NCBI RefSeq assembly: GCF_020360975.1 | Contig: NW_025408668.1 | Location: forward strand, 682,001 to 746,000 | Source of the DNA: Hirsutella rhossiliensis | Lineage: Eukaryota > Ascomycota > Sordariomycetes > Hypocreales > Ophiocordycipitaceae | Direction: 5' to 3' | DNA: 64,000 nt | Part shown: positions 10,851 through 25,463 of the stretch, piece by piece | Numbering within the stretch: position 1 is the first letter of the stretch | Layout: each line of letters starts with the position of its first letter | Notes under the pieces: model-generated | Database searches by the model: none | Told to the model about the DNA's origin: nothing | The model's input: the letters and a program-made list of their open reading frames with translations, nothing else | Position numbers and translations under genes: made by a program

Positions 10851-13800
10851 ATACTTTTAGACTATAGCGCGATAGGCAATTATATTTTACTTAGAGTTGT
10901 TAATCGTTACTAACTTATATAAAGATATAAGAAAGATCTATATAAACTTACGAATATTAAAGGAGAGGCCTTTAACTATAATAACGGAATTATTAATATA
11001 GAGATTAATTACCTTAATATTAATATCTAGGGCTACGATAAATAAGTTAACTTTAATATTATAAATATTAAAGAATATAACCTTATATTAGGGCTTCTAT
11101 AACTATAGGAGAGTAACCTACTAATTAACTAGAAAACTAGCTAGCTATATTAAGATAAAGACGTAAGTTTCTAAGACTAATAGATTTAAAAGAAAGTAAA
11201 ATTTTACGATAATTTAGCTATTAAATAAGATAAAAGGGATAACCGTTTAAGTAAATTATTATAGGCTTTAGCGATATAAATAAAAATAGTAACTAAACTA
11301 GCGGATATAATAAAATCGACTAATAAGACCTATATACTAACTAATATAGCTATATAACCTAGCATCCGATATAAATAGAATAAAGGATATAATATAAAGA
11401 TCTAAAGAGTTATTACTACTTTAAAGAAAGACCTTATATAAATTAATAAAGAGCTTAAGTTAAGAGAAACTAGCTCTTAAGAGAAAGAATAAAGCCTATA
11501 AGATAGAATAAAGAATATCCCCTAGGAATACCGGAAATATAATAAACTCTTTAAGGAAGAACTTAAGATAAGGTTACTTAAATATAGTTAATAGGACTAT
11601 AAGATTTATCTTAAAGATAGGATAACGCCGACGTTCTATAAGATTTATAACCTAAACGAAAAGTAACTATAAACGCTATATAACTACCTTAATAAGAATT
11701 TATAAAAAGGATATATATAAATATTAATATCTAAAGTAAGCTATCTAGTTATATTTATTTTAAAGAAAAATAGTAAGCTATAACTAGTTATCGACTATAG
11801 ACGCTTAAACGATATTACAATAAAAGACTAAATACTATTACCGCTTATATCGGAACTACGAGATCGACTATATAGTAAAAAATAGTTTATAGCCCTTAAC
11901 CTTAAAGGCGCTTATAACTTAATACGTATAAAAAAGGGATATAAATAAATAATAGCCTTTAAAACGAAATTTAGACTATTTAAATATTTAGTAATACTAT
12001 TTAGACTTATAAATATACTAGCTACCTTTTAATAGATAATTAATAATATCCTATATAAATACTTAGATATCTTTATAGTAGTATACCTAGATAATATCCT
12101 AATCTTCTTAGATACCTTAAAGGAATATAAGGAATACGTCTATAAGGTACTCCGCGTACTTTAAAATATAAAGTTACTAGTTAAACTAAAGAAAAGTAAG
12201 TTCTATATATAGAAAGTAAACTTCCTTAGATATACGATCTTACTAAGAGAGATATAAATATAATAAGATAAAATTAACTTAGTTAAAGAATAGCTAATAC
12301 TAAAGAACGTTAAGGATATATAAAGTTTCCTAGGATTTATAAATTACTACTAACGATTTATTAAGGATTTTAGAAAGATTATAGGACTATTATATAACTT
12401 AATAAAAAAGGAAAAAGAATTTATATAGGACGATAAAGCTAACGAAGCTTTCGAATATATTAAAACTATAATTATATAAGAACTAGTCTTAACTACCCTT
12501 AATTTAAAATAATAAATCGAACTTAAAACCGATATATTAGACTTTACTCTAAGAGTATAAATCGGATAAAAGGATAATAAAGGAAGACTATAACTAATTA
12601 TATTTTACTTAAAGAAGCTATATAGCGTAGAACTTAATTACCCTATCTACGATAAAAAATTCCTTATAATTATTTAAGCTTTTAAGGAATTTCGATACTA
12701 CCTTCTTAGAAGTAAATATAAAGTTAAGGTCTATATAAACTATAAGAATATCTTATATTTTATAACGACGTAATAGTTAAACGGACGATAGATCTAATAG
12801 GCCGAATACTTATTTAAATTTAACTATAAAATAATCTATAGAAAAGGAATAGAAAACGGTCGAGCTAATACCCTTAGTCGACGAAGCGACTACGATATAA
12901 GGGAACCTATAGCGAGAGGATAGCTCTTAGAAATTAACGAAAATAGGAACTACTAGCAACGATAGCTAAATATAATATTTAAAGTATAACCTAACGACTT
13001 AACTTACTAAAAGATCCTAAAATAAATAAAAGAATATAAAGTATTAAATAGATATAATATAGGATATTTAGAAGTTCTAATATATAAAAATAAAATCTAG
13101 ATACTACTAGAATTATAAGATAAAGTTATATAAGATATATATAAATATTTAATATATAGATACTAGGGAATCTAAAGAATACTAAAAACGGATTAAACGA
13201 TAATATAACTTTCTATAGCTTAAAGAAGTAGTATAATAAGTTATTAAGGAATATAAACTTTACGTATAAAGTAAAGCTAAATAATATAAACTATATAGAG
13301 AATTATAACTGCTACTAGTACTAAAGAAACTATAGGATTTAATAGCTTTTAACTATATTATAAAGCTACTACCGTTAAAAGAACTTATAACTAACGTTAA
13401 GTATAATAGTATATTTATTATTACTAATAGATTAATAAAGTATAGATACTTTTTATTATATAAAGAAGTAAGTAATATAAAAGAGCTAGTATATATTCCT
13501 ATAAATAATTATTAGTAATTATAAACTATTAAATAAGATTATCTTTAATAAAGGAAGTACGTTTAAAGCTAAATTTTAATAAGCTCTTATAGTATAATTA
13601 AGGACGAAATATAAGCTTAGTATAGCTTATTACCTATAAATAGATAGATAAATAGAACGACTTAACTAAACGCTTAAATAATACTTATAATACTATATTA
13701 GCTACGAATAAAACGATTAAGTTAAATAGCTACTAATAGCGTAACTAGCTTATAATAGCTTAGTTATAGAAATAACTAAGCTCTTACTAGTATACGCTAA

Positions 13801-14350
13801 TTATAAATATAACCTAGAAGTATTTAAGGTTACTTAATAAGGACTATAAGCGGAACGAGCGATATTATAAGTAGATTAGCTATAAAAATTATATAAAGAA
13901 ATATAATAAGAACTTTAATTTATTAGAAAATAAATATCTACTTACTATAATTAGAAAAGATTATAAGGACTAATCTTTTAAGAGGGAGATATAGTCTACC
14001 TTATATAACGAAATATTAAAATAAAACGACGAAGTAATAAATTAGATTTTAAGAAACTTAGACTATTTAAGGTTAAGAAAACTATTTTAAAAGTTAACTA
14101 TAAACTTTCGCTACTAATAATAATATAAATATACCTAATATTTTATATCTTATTATTAAAACTAGCGCTATAAAACGCTAAACTATAGGAAAAAATCGAA
14201 GTTAATAATAATTAAGAATATAAAGTAGAATAAATACTAGATATAAGAAAATAAAGTTAGTAATAAGAATACCTTATTAAGTAAAAGGGATATAGACTAA
14301 AGGAAAATACCTAGGAACTACTTAAGCACTTAACCTATTATAGCTCTCTA
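10851..14350 (+). pseudogene. Gypsy A1 pol: PR-RT-RNaseH-INT-chromodomain
   Basis: The protease end is near 11070-11115 (EYNLILGLL, the usual D-x-I-L-G-L pattern). RT spans about 11600-12300, with its catalytic box at 12081-12098 reading VYLDNI: the first Asp is kept and the second is Asn after GAT became AAT. RNase H is at about 12480-12870, ending in YRKGIENGRANTLSR, a classic Gypsy RNase H end. Integrase is at about 13200-14050, with DLIAFNYIIKLLPLKEL near 13340. A chromodomain lies at about 14210-14345 (EILDIRK, then YLIKKGY, originally YLIKWKGY), which places the family among the chromoviruses. Chromodomains steer integration to marked chromatin. Dozens of RIP stops make it inactive. Confidence 0.9.
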
Positions 14351-15123
14351 CTTTAATAATTTTACTAGAAGGTTTAGGAGGGATTAAAGGACTAAGATCT
14401 ATAAACTCCTTACTAATTTTAAATAAAGACTAATTCGCTTTATTAAGAACGCCTAATAATTATAAGTTATTTACTACTTAATACTTATATATATCGAGTA
14501 TAGGTAAAACGCTATCCTTAGTATCTACTTCTTAGATACTACGACGAAATAACTTAGAACTCTTTTCCTTTATACGATTCTAAATCTTTTAGATATAAGC
14601 TAAATAATTAATAGCGATAGATATTTACGACTAAAGATTTATAAGCTATACCTAAAGCTTTAATAAGGCTTCCCTAGCTTCTTCTTATTTAGAATATAGC
14701 TTATACTACTCCGCTAATAATTTAGTTACTAAAAGAAATATATTAGCTATTATATATAGAAAGAATTAAAAGATACTTATAAAAAGAGGCTACTAAAATA
14801 CTATTATAATAGGAACGACTATTAGTAATATAATTATTATAGCGTAAAGAATTTTTAGCTATCTAATAATTTATCTTCTTTACCTTAAAGTATTAAGTAT
14901 ATAGTATATTAGTAGGATCTCTACTTAAGTCGATATATTCGGTAAGAGTAGCGCGCTTAAAGGCTTTTCGGGAACGATTTTTTAGTATATAACTAGATAT
15001 ACTATTAGTAGTATATCCTAAAAGGATAAAGAGATAAGGAACGATATACTTACGTACGACGCGATAAAGGTATATTTATATATAGCGGCTAAGGTAGCTA
15101 TAGTAGGTCTTACGGATAAGACT

Positions 15124-15142
15124 AAAAGGAGGGGAGATATTA
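15124..15142 (+). other. Polypurine tract of Gypsy A1
   Basis: The purine-rich run aaaaggaggggaga lies a few bases before the 3' LTR start at 15143. This is where plus-strand DNA synthesis is primed. The same tract is found inverted in A2 just after 18524, and in A3 before 60138. Confidence 0.8.
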
Positions 15143-15592
15143 TATTATAACTATAGCTACTAGGCCGCTAACGGTTAACTACGTTAAGTATATAATATAG
15201 TCTAATAAATAAATAGTTAGTATAACTATTTAATAGATATAGGATTAAGGGGATTATAGAGATCTAAGTAATCTAGGATTAATAGGATTACTATACTTTA
15301 TATAATCTAATATTAAGGATTATAGCTAGGCCTATAATCTAAGGATAGTCTCTATAGGTATATATAGCTACCTACTTTTACTCTTTTAAATAGATAGCTC
15401 TCTAGCTTTTAATATAGATCTTTATTATAATTCTATCTTTAATTTTAATTACTTAGTTATAGTCTATAATCTATAACCTCTAACTTATTACTAACGTAAT
15501 ATATATATTATTGCTTAGACTACGCCCTATTATATCTATTAATATAAACCCCTTAATAGGTTTATCCCTTAAGAATAATACCGGTCGTTATA
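15143..15592 (+). repeat. 3' LTR of Gypsy A1
   Basis: 450 bp, colinear with 7743-8192. It has lost more CpG than the 5' LTR. It ends ggtcgttata and is followed at once by the target duplication GTAGG (15593-15597). Copia copy A sequence resumes after that. Confidence 0.95.
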
Positions 15593-15597
15593 GTAGG

Positions 15598-18074
15598 AAG
15601 GTAAGCGTATTTTAGCTTTACCGCTTTCTTTTAGTCTCCTTCTTTATTTAGATTATTTAATTTAATAGCTTCCTCTTCTTTTTCTTCCTTAAAGTTAGCG
15701 TTATCCTTAACTACTTCGACGTTAGTTTCTTCTTTTATTTCCTTATTTAGGGCCCCTTCTTATAACTATTAGGAAGGGGGAATTTAGATCTTTTAAATTA
15801 GCTAACGTTATAAGAGTAAGAGGGGCTATTAATCCCTCTTTTTATTAAAGAGGCTAGATTTATCAAAAATTATATTACTAGTTAAAATAACCTTCTATAA
15901 AAAAGGAATTTAGATCTAGAAGATATTTATAGAATTATAATTAACGAGGTAACTAATAAAGGCTCTAAGATTAAGCTTTCTTTTCTTCTTCCTTTTTAGC
16001 TATATATTAGTAGTTATAGCGTATACCTTATAGCTATAGGCATAAAGGTAGGCTAGCGAGGCCCTTTTCTTTATAAAGAGCTTAAAGGGGGATTTCTAGT
16101 CTATTCCTTAGGTAGTCCCTCTAAGGGTCCGGTTCTATAAGTAATAGGCGGTCTTAATAACTTCCCTCTAAAAGTCGTATAAAAGCCTTATAGTAAGTCT
16201 TATTATATAGGCCCTTTCTATTATAGTACCCCTTAATCTTTCTACCCCTCCGTTTTAGGCTTAGGTATTCGGTGATAATAAGAGGGGTAAAATGCCCTTT
16301 TTTTAAAGCTAATTTAAGATATCCTTTATAAATAGCTCTCTATTAAACTATATCTTCTTTCCCTTATAGCCGAAGTAGGATTTTATTTAGTTAATAAAGT
16401 CCTAGAAAGTAAACTAGTTATACTTACTTAAGTAGGTCCGTAAGAAATAAGGGAAAACTATCCTTAAAAAAGCGTCTATAAAAAACATTACCTTAACGAA
16501 GCTTTCTTAGTCCCTAGAGACGTCGGTTTAATCGAGCTAAATTTCCTTATATAGCTAGTCTAGCCGTAAAAGCGTTCGTTTAGAAATTTATCTCTTAGTC
16601 TTTCCTTAGCTATAGTATTTATATTCGACGGTCTTTAAGCCCCTTATTCGTATGCCTTATTATTAGCCTAGCTTATATAAAGCTAAGGGGCCTAGGTAAC
16701 TAAGTCGTGCGTACTAAAGAAGACCGTCTCCTTAGGCTGCTAGAAGAGGGTCTTTAAAACCTACCCTCTTAGTAGGGAAAGCTAACTTCTTAAGAGATTC
16801 CTTCCTAAGGATAGGTCGGAATTCGAGAATAAATTAACCGAATTTCTCCTCGATAAGCTTAATAGTCTAATTCTTTTAGACTAGCCTTATAGGCTTAGAC
16901 GTTATATCTTAGAAGATTCCTTCCTCTTAAAGAAAGCGGAAGGAAATTAAGCTCGTTAAAAATCGAGGGTAAAAAGCTACCCTTTTTCGTCGAAGAATTT
17001 ATATAGACTTATTAGGTAATTTTATTATAAAATTCACCCTTCTATATCTCTCTATCTATATAGTTAACTCCCTAGTAATAAGATATTCCCTTTATACTTT
17101 CTTAAAGGACTAGAATTATAAGAGTATATTATAAATATTAAGGGAAGTACTAAAGTTAAGGATAGCTAATTTTTAAAGGAGATAATTAGAGGGCTTTAAC
17201 GGTTAGTCTTAGCTTTATTAATCCGTAAGGAAGATAAAGGCCGGATTTACTATACTAATAATATTTCCTTAAATTTATAGCTTAAATAAGGGCAGCGGCG
17301 TTATTAGTTACTATTTCTTAGCAACCTAAATATCGTCTATCTTCTTCTATAACGAGGGGTCCTCCTTAAGAGACTATTATACTATTTCTTATAGCCTCTT
17401 TAAAGGGTTAACTCCTTTAAGTCGGTTTTCCTTAAAGACCTACTAGTAGTCTTCTAGCTAATAGGGCTTTTTATATACTTAGTAGGTAGGTCGATTCCTC
17501 CTTATATATTATTTCTTCGAGGAAACCTTATCTTAGTTTAAAAGGTCTACTTAAAAACCCCCCCTTTTTACTCTTAATTACTAATATTAACGAGGTTCGA
17601 TTTCGATAAGTTCCTTAATTTTTCTACTAATAGACTAAAAGGTCTATTAAGGGACTAGTTAGGCTAGTCTAACTAATAGGACCGGGGCCGGGCCTAGAGT
17701 AAGAGGCGGAGCTAGGGCTAGGCCTAGTATAGCCGTTAAAGATAGTATTAATACTCTTAAAGGAGGAGGAGCTAAAGGAGTAATAGCTATAGTAGTAGTA
17801 GTAGTAGTAGGGGCTATAATAATAAGGGCTATAGTAGCTATAGGGGTAGTAAGTTAAACCGTCTAGGTTAAGTGCTAGCTATAAAGGAATAAAACTACTT
17901 ACTATTATACTTTAATAGCCTTTTTATCTAGTTCTTAGCTAGCCTCTTAAAAGATAGTTAAGTAACTATTACTAATAGGCTTTATTAATAGAGATATATC
18001 TTATAGCTACTAGCTAGAAAGAGCTTTTATAAGGAAGTATTAGTTAGCTTCCTTAAAGATTTCTTCTTACTTAG
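15598..18074 (-). pseudogene. Copia copy A middle block: RT start, integrase, protease, gag
   Basis: Homologous to 53454-56430 in copy B. On the minus strand, integrase can be read at about 17000-16150, including a segment equivalent to the AQNGGAERLGG region of copy B. The gag/protease part follows towards 18070. A run of AGT triplets at 17790-17810 lies in the gag region, where copy B has an imperfect Ala-rich repeat. The 568 bp insertion present in copy B is absent here, so the sequence near 16150 is its empty site (ggcggtcttaataac). Its right end is the CTTAG target of Gypsy A2 (18070-18074). Confidence 0.75.
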
Positions 18075-18524
18075 GATAACGACTAGTATTATTATTAAGG
18101 GATAAACCTATTAAGGGGTTTATATTAGTAGATATAATAGGGCGTTGTCTAAGTAATAATATATATATAACGTTAGTAATAAGTCGGAGGTTATAGACTA
18201 TAGACTATAACTAAGTAATTAAAATTAAAGATAGAATCGTAATAAAGATCTATATTAAAAGCTAGAGAGCTATCTATCTAAAAGAGTAAAAATAGGTAGC
18301 TATATATACTTATAGAGACTATCCTTAGATTATAGGCCTAGCTATAATCCTTAATATTAGATTATATAAAGTATAGTAATCCTATTAATCCTAGATTACT
18401 TAGATCTCTATAATCCCCTTAATCCTATATCTATTAAATAGTTATACTAACTATTTATTTATTAGACTATATTACGTACTTAACGTAGTTAACCGTTAGC
18501 GGCCTAGTAGCCGTAGTTATAATA
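18075..18524 (-). repeat. 3' LTR of Gypsy A2
   Basis: 450 bp inverted copy of the A1 LTR. The complement of the polypurine tract (tctccccttcttttagtc) follows at 18529-18546. The first base reads g where the other copies have t, a small terminal mismatch. Confidence 0.93.
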
Positions 18525-19329
18525 TAATATCTCCCCTTCTTTTAGTCTTATCCGTAAGACCTACTATAGCTACCTTAGCCGCTATATATATATATACCCT
18601 TATCGCGTTATATATAAGTATATTATTCTTTATTTCTTTATCTTTTTAGGATATACTACTAATAGTATATCTAGTCGTATATTAAAAAATCGTTCTTAAA
18701 AAGCCTTTAAGCGCGCTACTCTTACTAAATATATTAACTTAAGCAGAGATCCTACTAATATACTATATACTTAATACTTTAAGGTAAAGAAGATAAATTA
18801 TTAAATAGCTAAAAATTCTTCGCGCTATAATAATTATATTACTAGTAGTCGTCCCTATTATAATAGTATTTTAGTAGCCTCTTTTTATAGGTATCTTTTA
18901 ATTCTTTTTATATATAGTAGCTAACGTATTTCCTTTAGTAACTAAATTATTAGCGGAGTAATATAGGCTATATTCTAAAGAGGAGGAAGCTAAGGGAGCC
19001 TTATTAAAGCTTTAAGTATAGCTTATAAACCTTTAGTTATAAATATCTATTACCGTTAATTATTTAGCTTATATCTAAAAGATTTAGAATAGTATAAAGG
19101 AAAGGAGTTCGAAGTTATTTCGTTATAGTATCTAAGAAGTAATATAAAGGATAGGGTTTTACCTACGCTTAATATATATAAGTATTAGGTAGTAAATAAC
19201 TTATAATTATTAAGCGTTCTTAATAAAGCGAATTAGTTTTTATTTAGTATTAGTAAGGAGTTTATAGATCTTAGTCCTTTAATCCTACTTAAACCTTTTA
19301 GTAAAATTATTAAAGTAAAGAGCTATAGT

Positions 19330-22300
19330 AGGTTAAGTGCTTAAGTAGTTCCTAAGTATTCTCTTTTAGTCTATATCCTTTTTATTTAATAAGGTATTCT
19401 TATTACTAACCTTATTTTCTTATATTTAGTATTTATTTAGCTTTATATTCTTAATTATTATTAACTTTAATTTTATCTTATAGTTTAGCGTCTTATAGTA
19501 CTAGTTCTAATAACGAGATATAAAATATTAGGTATATCTATATTATTATTAGTAGCGAAAGTTCGTAGTTAACTTTCGAAATAACCTTTTTAATTTTAAA
19601 TAGTCTAAGTTTCTTAAAATCTAATTTATTACTTAGTTATTTTATTTTAATATTTCGTTATATAAGGTAGACTATATCTCCCTCTTAAAAGATTAATCCT
19701 TATAATCTTTTCCGATTATAGTAAGTAGATATTTATTTTCTAATAAATTAAAGTTCTTATTATATTTCTTTATATAATTTTTATAGTTAATCTACTTATA
19801 GTATCGCTCGTTCTACTTATAGTCCTTATTAGGTAACCTTAAATACTTCTAGGTTATATCTATAATTAGCGTATATTAGTAAGAGCTTAGTTATTTCTAT
19901 AACTAAGCTATTATAAGCTAGTTATACTATTAGTAGCTATTTAACTTAATCGTTTTATTTATAACTAATATAGTATCGTAAATATTATTTAAGCGTTTAG
20001 TTAAGTCGTTCTATTTATCTATTTATTTATAGGTAATAAGCTATACTAAGCTTATATTTTATCCTTAATTATACTATAAGAGCTTACTAAAACTTAGCTA
20101 TAAATATACTTTTTTTATTAAAGATAATCTTATTTAATAGTTTATAATTACTAATAATTATTTATAGGAATATATATACTAGCTCTTTTATATTACTTAC
20201 TTCTTTATATAGTAAAAAGTATCTATACTTTATTAATCTATTAATAATAACGAATATACTATCGTACTTAACGTTAGTTATAAGTTCTTTTAATAGTAGT
20301 AGCTTTATAATATAGTTAAAAGCTATTAAATCCTATAGTTTCTCTAGTACTAGTAGCGGTTATAATTCTTTATATAGTTTATATCGTTTAGCTTTACTTT
20401 ATATATAAAGTTTATATTCTTTAATAACCTATTATACTACTTCTTTAAGCTATAAAAAGTTATATTATCGTTTAATCTATTCTATTATTCTTTAGATTCC
20501 TTAGTATCTATATATTAGATATTTATATATATCTTATATAACTTTATCTTATAATTCTAGTAGTATCTAGATTTTATTTTTATATATTAAAACTTCTAAA
20601 TATTCTATATTATATCCGTTTAATACTTTATATTCTTTTATCTATTTTAGGATCTTTTAATATATTAAGTTATTAGGTTATACCTTAAATATTATATTTA
20701 GCTATCGTTACTAATAGTTTCCATTTTCGTTGATTTCTAGGAGCTATCCTTTTATTATAGGTGCCTTTATATTATAGTTACTTTATTAACTAAGGGTATT
20801 AGCTCGACTATTTTCTATTCCTTTTTTATAGACTATTTTATAGTCGAATTTTAATAAGTATTTAGCCTATTAGATCTATTATCTATTTAACTATTATATT
20901 ATTATAAAGTATAAGATATTCTTATAATCTATATAGACCTTAACTTTATATTTACTTTTAAGAAGGTAGTATTAAAATTCCTTAAAAGCTTAAATAATTA
21001 TAAGAAATTCTTTATTATAGATAGGGTAATTAAGTTCTATACTATATAGCTTTTTCGAGTAAAATATAATTAGTTATAGTCTTCCTTTATTATCTTTTTA
21101 TTTAATTTATACTTTTAAAGTAAAGTCTAATATATTAGTTTTAAGTTCGATTTATTATTTTAAATTAAAGGTAGTTAAAACTAGTTCTTATATAATTATA
21201 GTTTTAATATATTTAAAAGCCTTATTAGCTTTATCGTCCTATATAAATTCTTTTTCCTTCTTTATTAAGTTATATAATAGTATTAATCTTTCTAAAATCT
21301 TTAATAAATCGTTAGTAGTAATTTATAAATCCTAGGAAACTTTATATATCTTTAATATTCTTTAGCGTTAGCTATTCTTTAACTAAGTTAATCTTATCTT
21401 ATTATATTTATATCTCTCTTAGTAAGATCGTATATTTTAGGAAGTCTACTTCCTATATATAGAACTTACTTTTCTTTAGTTTAACTAGTAACTTTATATT
21501 CTAAAGTACGTAAAGTACCTTATAGATATATTCCTTATATTCTTCTAAGGTGTCTAAGAAGATTAAGATATTATCTAAGTATACTACTATAAAGATATCT
21601 AAGTATTTATATAGGATATTATTAATATCTATTAAAAGGTAGCTAGTATATTTATAAGTCTAAATAGTATTACTAGATATTTAAATAGTCTAAATTTCGT
21701 TTTAAAGGCTATTATCTATTTAGATCCCTTTTTTATATATATTAAGTTATAAGCGCCTTTAAGATTAAGGGCTATAAACTATTTTTTACTATATAGTCGA
21801 TCTTATAGTTTTAATATAAGTAGTAATAGTATTCGGTTCTTTATTATAATATCGTTTAAGCGTTTATAGTTAATAACTAATTATAGCTATTATTTTTCTT
21901 TAAAATAAATATAACTAAGTAGCTTACTTTAGATATTAATATTTATATATATCCTTTTTATAGATTCTTATTAAGGTAGTTATATAGCGTTTATAGTTGC
22001 TTTTTATTTAGGTTATAGATTTTATAGAACGTTAGCGTTATTTTATCCTTAAGATAAATTTTATAGTCCTATTAGCTATATTTAAGTAACCCTATCTTAA
22101 GTTCTTCCTTAAAGAGTTTATTATATTTCTAGTATTCCTAAGAGATATTCTTTATTTTATCTTATAGGCTTTATTCTTTTTTTTAAGAGCTAGTTTCTCT
22201 TAACTTAAGCTCTTTATTAATTTATTTAAGGTCTTTCCTTAAAGTAGTAATAACTCTTTAGATCTTTATATTATATCCTTTATTCTATTTATATTAGATA

Positions 22301-22900
22301 CTAGGTTATATAGCTATATTAGTTAGTATATAGGTTTAATTAATCGATTTTATTATATCCGCTAGTTCGGTTACTATTTTTATTTATATCGCTAAAGCCT
22401 ATAATAATTTACTTAAACGGTTATCCCTTTTATCTTATTTAGTAGCTAAATTATTATAAAATTTTACTTTCTTTTAAATCTACTAGTCCTAAAAACTTAC
22501 GTTTTTATTCTAATATAGCTAGCTAGTTTTCTAGTTAACTAGTAGGTTGCTCTCCTATAGCTATAGAAGCCTTAATATAAGGTTATATTCTTTAATATCT
22601 ATAAAGTTAACTTATTCGTTATAGCCTTAGATATTAATATCGAGGTAATTAATCTTTATATTAATAATTTAGTTATTATAGTTAAAGGCCTCTCCTTCGA
22701 TATTTATTAGTTTATATAGATCTTTCTTATATCTTTATATAAGTTAGTAATAATTAATAACTCTAGGTAAAACGTAATTACCTATTATACTATAATTTAA
22801 AAGTATATATATATAATATCCTGCGATTTAAATATCTAATACTATTTAGTTACTATAGCTTACTATTAATATATATAAGGTCCTTAGATCTTATTATATC
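19330..22900 (-). pseudogene. Gypsy A2 pol: PR-RT-RNaseH-INT-chromodomain
   Basis: Reading from high to low coordinates: the protease end is near 22600-22560, RT is at about 22080-21350, RNase H at about 21180-20830, integrase at about 20480-19620 and the chromodomain at about 19460-19330. The RT box at 21570-21584 reads VYLDN, with the same loss of the second Asp as in A1 and A3. The order and spacing match A1. Multiple RIP stops; inactive. Confidence 0.88.
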
Positions 22901-24519
22901 GTGCTAGTCTATAGCCCTTTTATAGATAGTATACCTTATTTTTTACCTAGTCCTTATTTATTTTATTTAGGTATTCTTCTTTAATTTATTATTAATATCG
23001 TTTCTTTATATTTTCGTTATATAGTATTTTATTAAGGCTTAAGAAACTAATTTCTTATAGCTAATTAAATATTTCTTATTTCTTAACGCTATATTATTTA
23101 TATTATACTACCTTATAACTAATTATATACTATACTTTATAATTTTATTTATTTTTATACTAAAGGTTAAGTTTTCGTTTTAAATTTTTCTATTTTATAT
23201 ATAGTATTTTTATATCGATTCTCCCTTAGTGAAATATAGCCTATAGCCTTTATATATATTACTAATAATCTTTTAATATACTATTATATCGTTTATATTA
23301 TACTTATACTTTTTTATATTTATAAACTCTATAGTTTAGGTATATATATTTATTATAATCTTCCTCGTTATATTTAACTTATTATATAAGTCTTTAAAAG
23401 ATTAAGGGTTTAAATACCTTAAAGTAAGTAGCGTTATACTATTCTTTTATTTTAGCGTATTTATAGATTTTATATATCTTTAAAAGATATCTTATTAATA
23501 AACTATAATTATCGCGGTATTTAAGTAGTATACTATAATTAGGTTTTAATAATATAACTTAGTCGTTTAGGTAGCGTTAATCGATTTTCTAGTAGTTTAG
23601 TTCTATACTTAAGTAAGGTTTTAAAAGTACTTATCCCTTAAACCTAACTAAGAAAGCGTTATATTATACCTTTATTTAAAAGCATATTATAGAATCTAAG
23701 TAAACGTATAATATCTATAAAATATACTTATAGTACTTATAAGTAAGTAGTATTTATAGATTATCTTTAAATTCTCCTTATAGTTACTATTTTTATTATA
23801 AAGCTATAAAGGTATTAACTATAGCGATAGCTATAACGTAGTCTCCTTTATATAGTACTAGTTAATATTAAATTAATATAGCTTATTAGTTTTCTATAAG
23901 AATTTAAGGCGTTTATTAAGGTTTAATTTTAAGTATTTCTTTAAATTCTTTAAAGTATAAAGCGTGTTCTTTAATTATAGTATTCTCCCTTAATAGCGAG
24001 GGTAGTAATATAAGTTTATTCTTATCTTCTATTTCTTTAAGTATTTCTTATTCTTTAGAGCTTATATTATCGATACTTTATTATTCCTCCTTAAGATATT
24101 ATCTAAGTTTCGTAAGTATAAGGGCTATATTTATATCTTCTTTATTATATTATTTATAGACTACTTGTTATTATTATTAATTTTTATTTTATATATCTTC
24201 TTAGAATTATTTACTATTCTTCTTAATCTAGTCTTAAGAGACTCTTTTAAGATAAGGGTATTTTAGTTCTATATATTTAACTTATTTCTATATTTTAAGA
24301 TCCCTTTATTATATTATTATAAGGGTTTTCTTTAATAGCTTTAAGAACTATCTAGTACTATTTTTATCGCTTAAGTATACTATATATTTATTATCGTAGT
24401 ATATAGTTTAACTAAGGAGTTTATACTTTAGTTCCTATCTATTAATAGCGTTTAGGTATTTCTTACCTTTTAAGGCTAGTACTTAGTAGGTTTTCTTCTC
24501 CTTATAAGGTTATCTATAT

Positions 24520-25330
24520 TCTTTAAAGTAATATCTTAGTTTCCTATAGTTAAAATACTTTCCTTTACTTTCTATATTATATTTAAATCTATCTTACGTA
24601 GGTTAATTATATAGGTATAGGTAATAGGAGTTTCGCGCTTCTTTTTATAGTTAGCGCGTTAGTTAAAGTTATTCCTATAAGAAGGGTTTTAGTTTCCTCT
24701 TTTTTATTTCTTTTCTTAGCGTCGTATATACTATTTATCGTCGATTTATACTACTATAGTAATATAGTCTAAGAGGTTATTAAGTCGATTTTCCTTATAG
24801 AGCTTATCCTTAACTTCTTCTTTAAGCCTATTATAGAATTATAATATAAAGGGTTTATTATCTTAATTAAGCTTTAAGGTAACTTAATAGAACTTTATAA
24901 TATAATCCGATACTAAGATCCTTTATTAGAGTTCTTAGAGTTTCTATTTAGCTTCTTATTCCTCGTTAGTTATTTTAAATACTTTTATAATAGCTTCTTT
25001 AAATTCTTAGAAACTAGTAAAAACTTTATCTATCTTATTATCTTATTACGCTAGTTAGTTATCGAGAAAGTCCCTTATAATAGGTTTAAACTAAGTAAGT
25101 ACTATTTTAAATAAATAATTTCCTATATAGAGTACCTTTTCGACTAGGTCTAAGAGTTTAGTAAGGTAAAACTAGTAGTAGGCCTTAAGTTAGGTAAGAA
25201 AGTCTCGAAGTATACTATAAGTACTATCGAATAGTCCTAGCTATTTTAGTTTAACTACTTCTCTAAGGTCCTTAACTTATCTATTACCTCCTTTATTCTT
25301 AAGTAACTATACCTTATATTAAAGGGTAAT
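24520..25330 (-). pseudogene. Gypsy A2 gag relic
   Basis: Colinear with A1 gag. The CCHC knuckle region is near 24525-24570 on the minus strand, with ligand codons converted to TAT as in A1. The region from there down to about 22900 corresponds to the unidentified extra segment of A1. Confidence 0.75.
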
Positions 25331-25463
25331 AATCTTATATATTATATCCTAAGGTAATATAGTAGCTCTAAAAGTAGTTAATCTAGTTTACTATATAAGT
25401 ATATTAATAGTTATAATATTACTTAAAGTAACGCGGTATTATACTAAATAAGAGCTTTTAACG

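Larger units (their letters stand above)
7743..15592 (+). mobile_element. Gypsy chromovirus-type LTR retrotransposon A1, full length
   Basis: A complete 7850 bp Ty3/Gypsy element with two 450 bp LTRs (7743-8192 and 15143-15592). It is flanked by the 5 bp duplication GTAGG (7738-7742 and 15593-15597). The LTR ends are inverted repeats (tattacgacc and ggtcgttata, originally TG...CA). Domains on the plus strand run gag with a CCHC knuckle, an extra segment, protease, RT, RNase H, integrase and chromodomain, then about 800 bp of 3' noncoding sequence and a polypurine tract. The empty target is seen in Copia copy B at 53440-53460. All frames carry many RIP stops, and the RT Asp pair reads Asp-Asn. 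Dead. Confidence 0.95.

Noticed and set aside
17790..17810. AGT triplet run as an independent microsatellite
   Set aside because: The homologous part of Copia B has an imperfect Ala-type codon repeat in gag, so this is decayed coding repeat rather than a separate locus.
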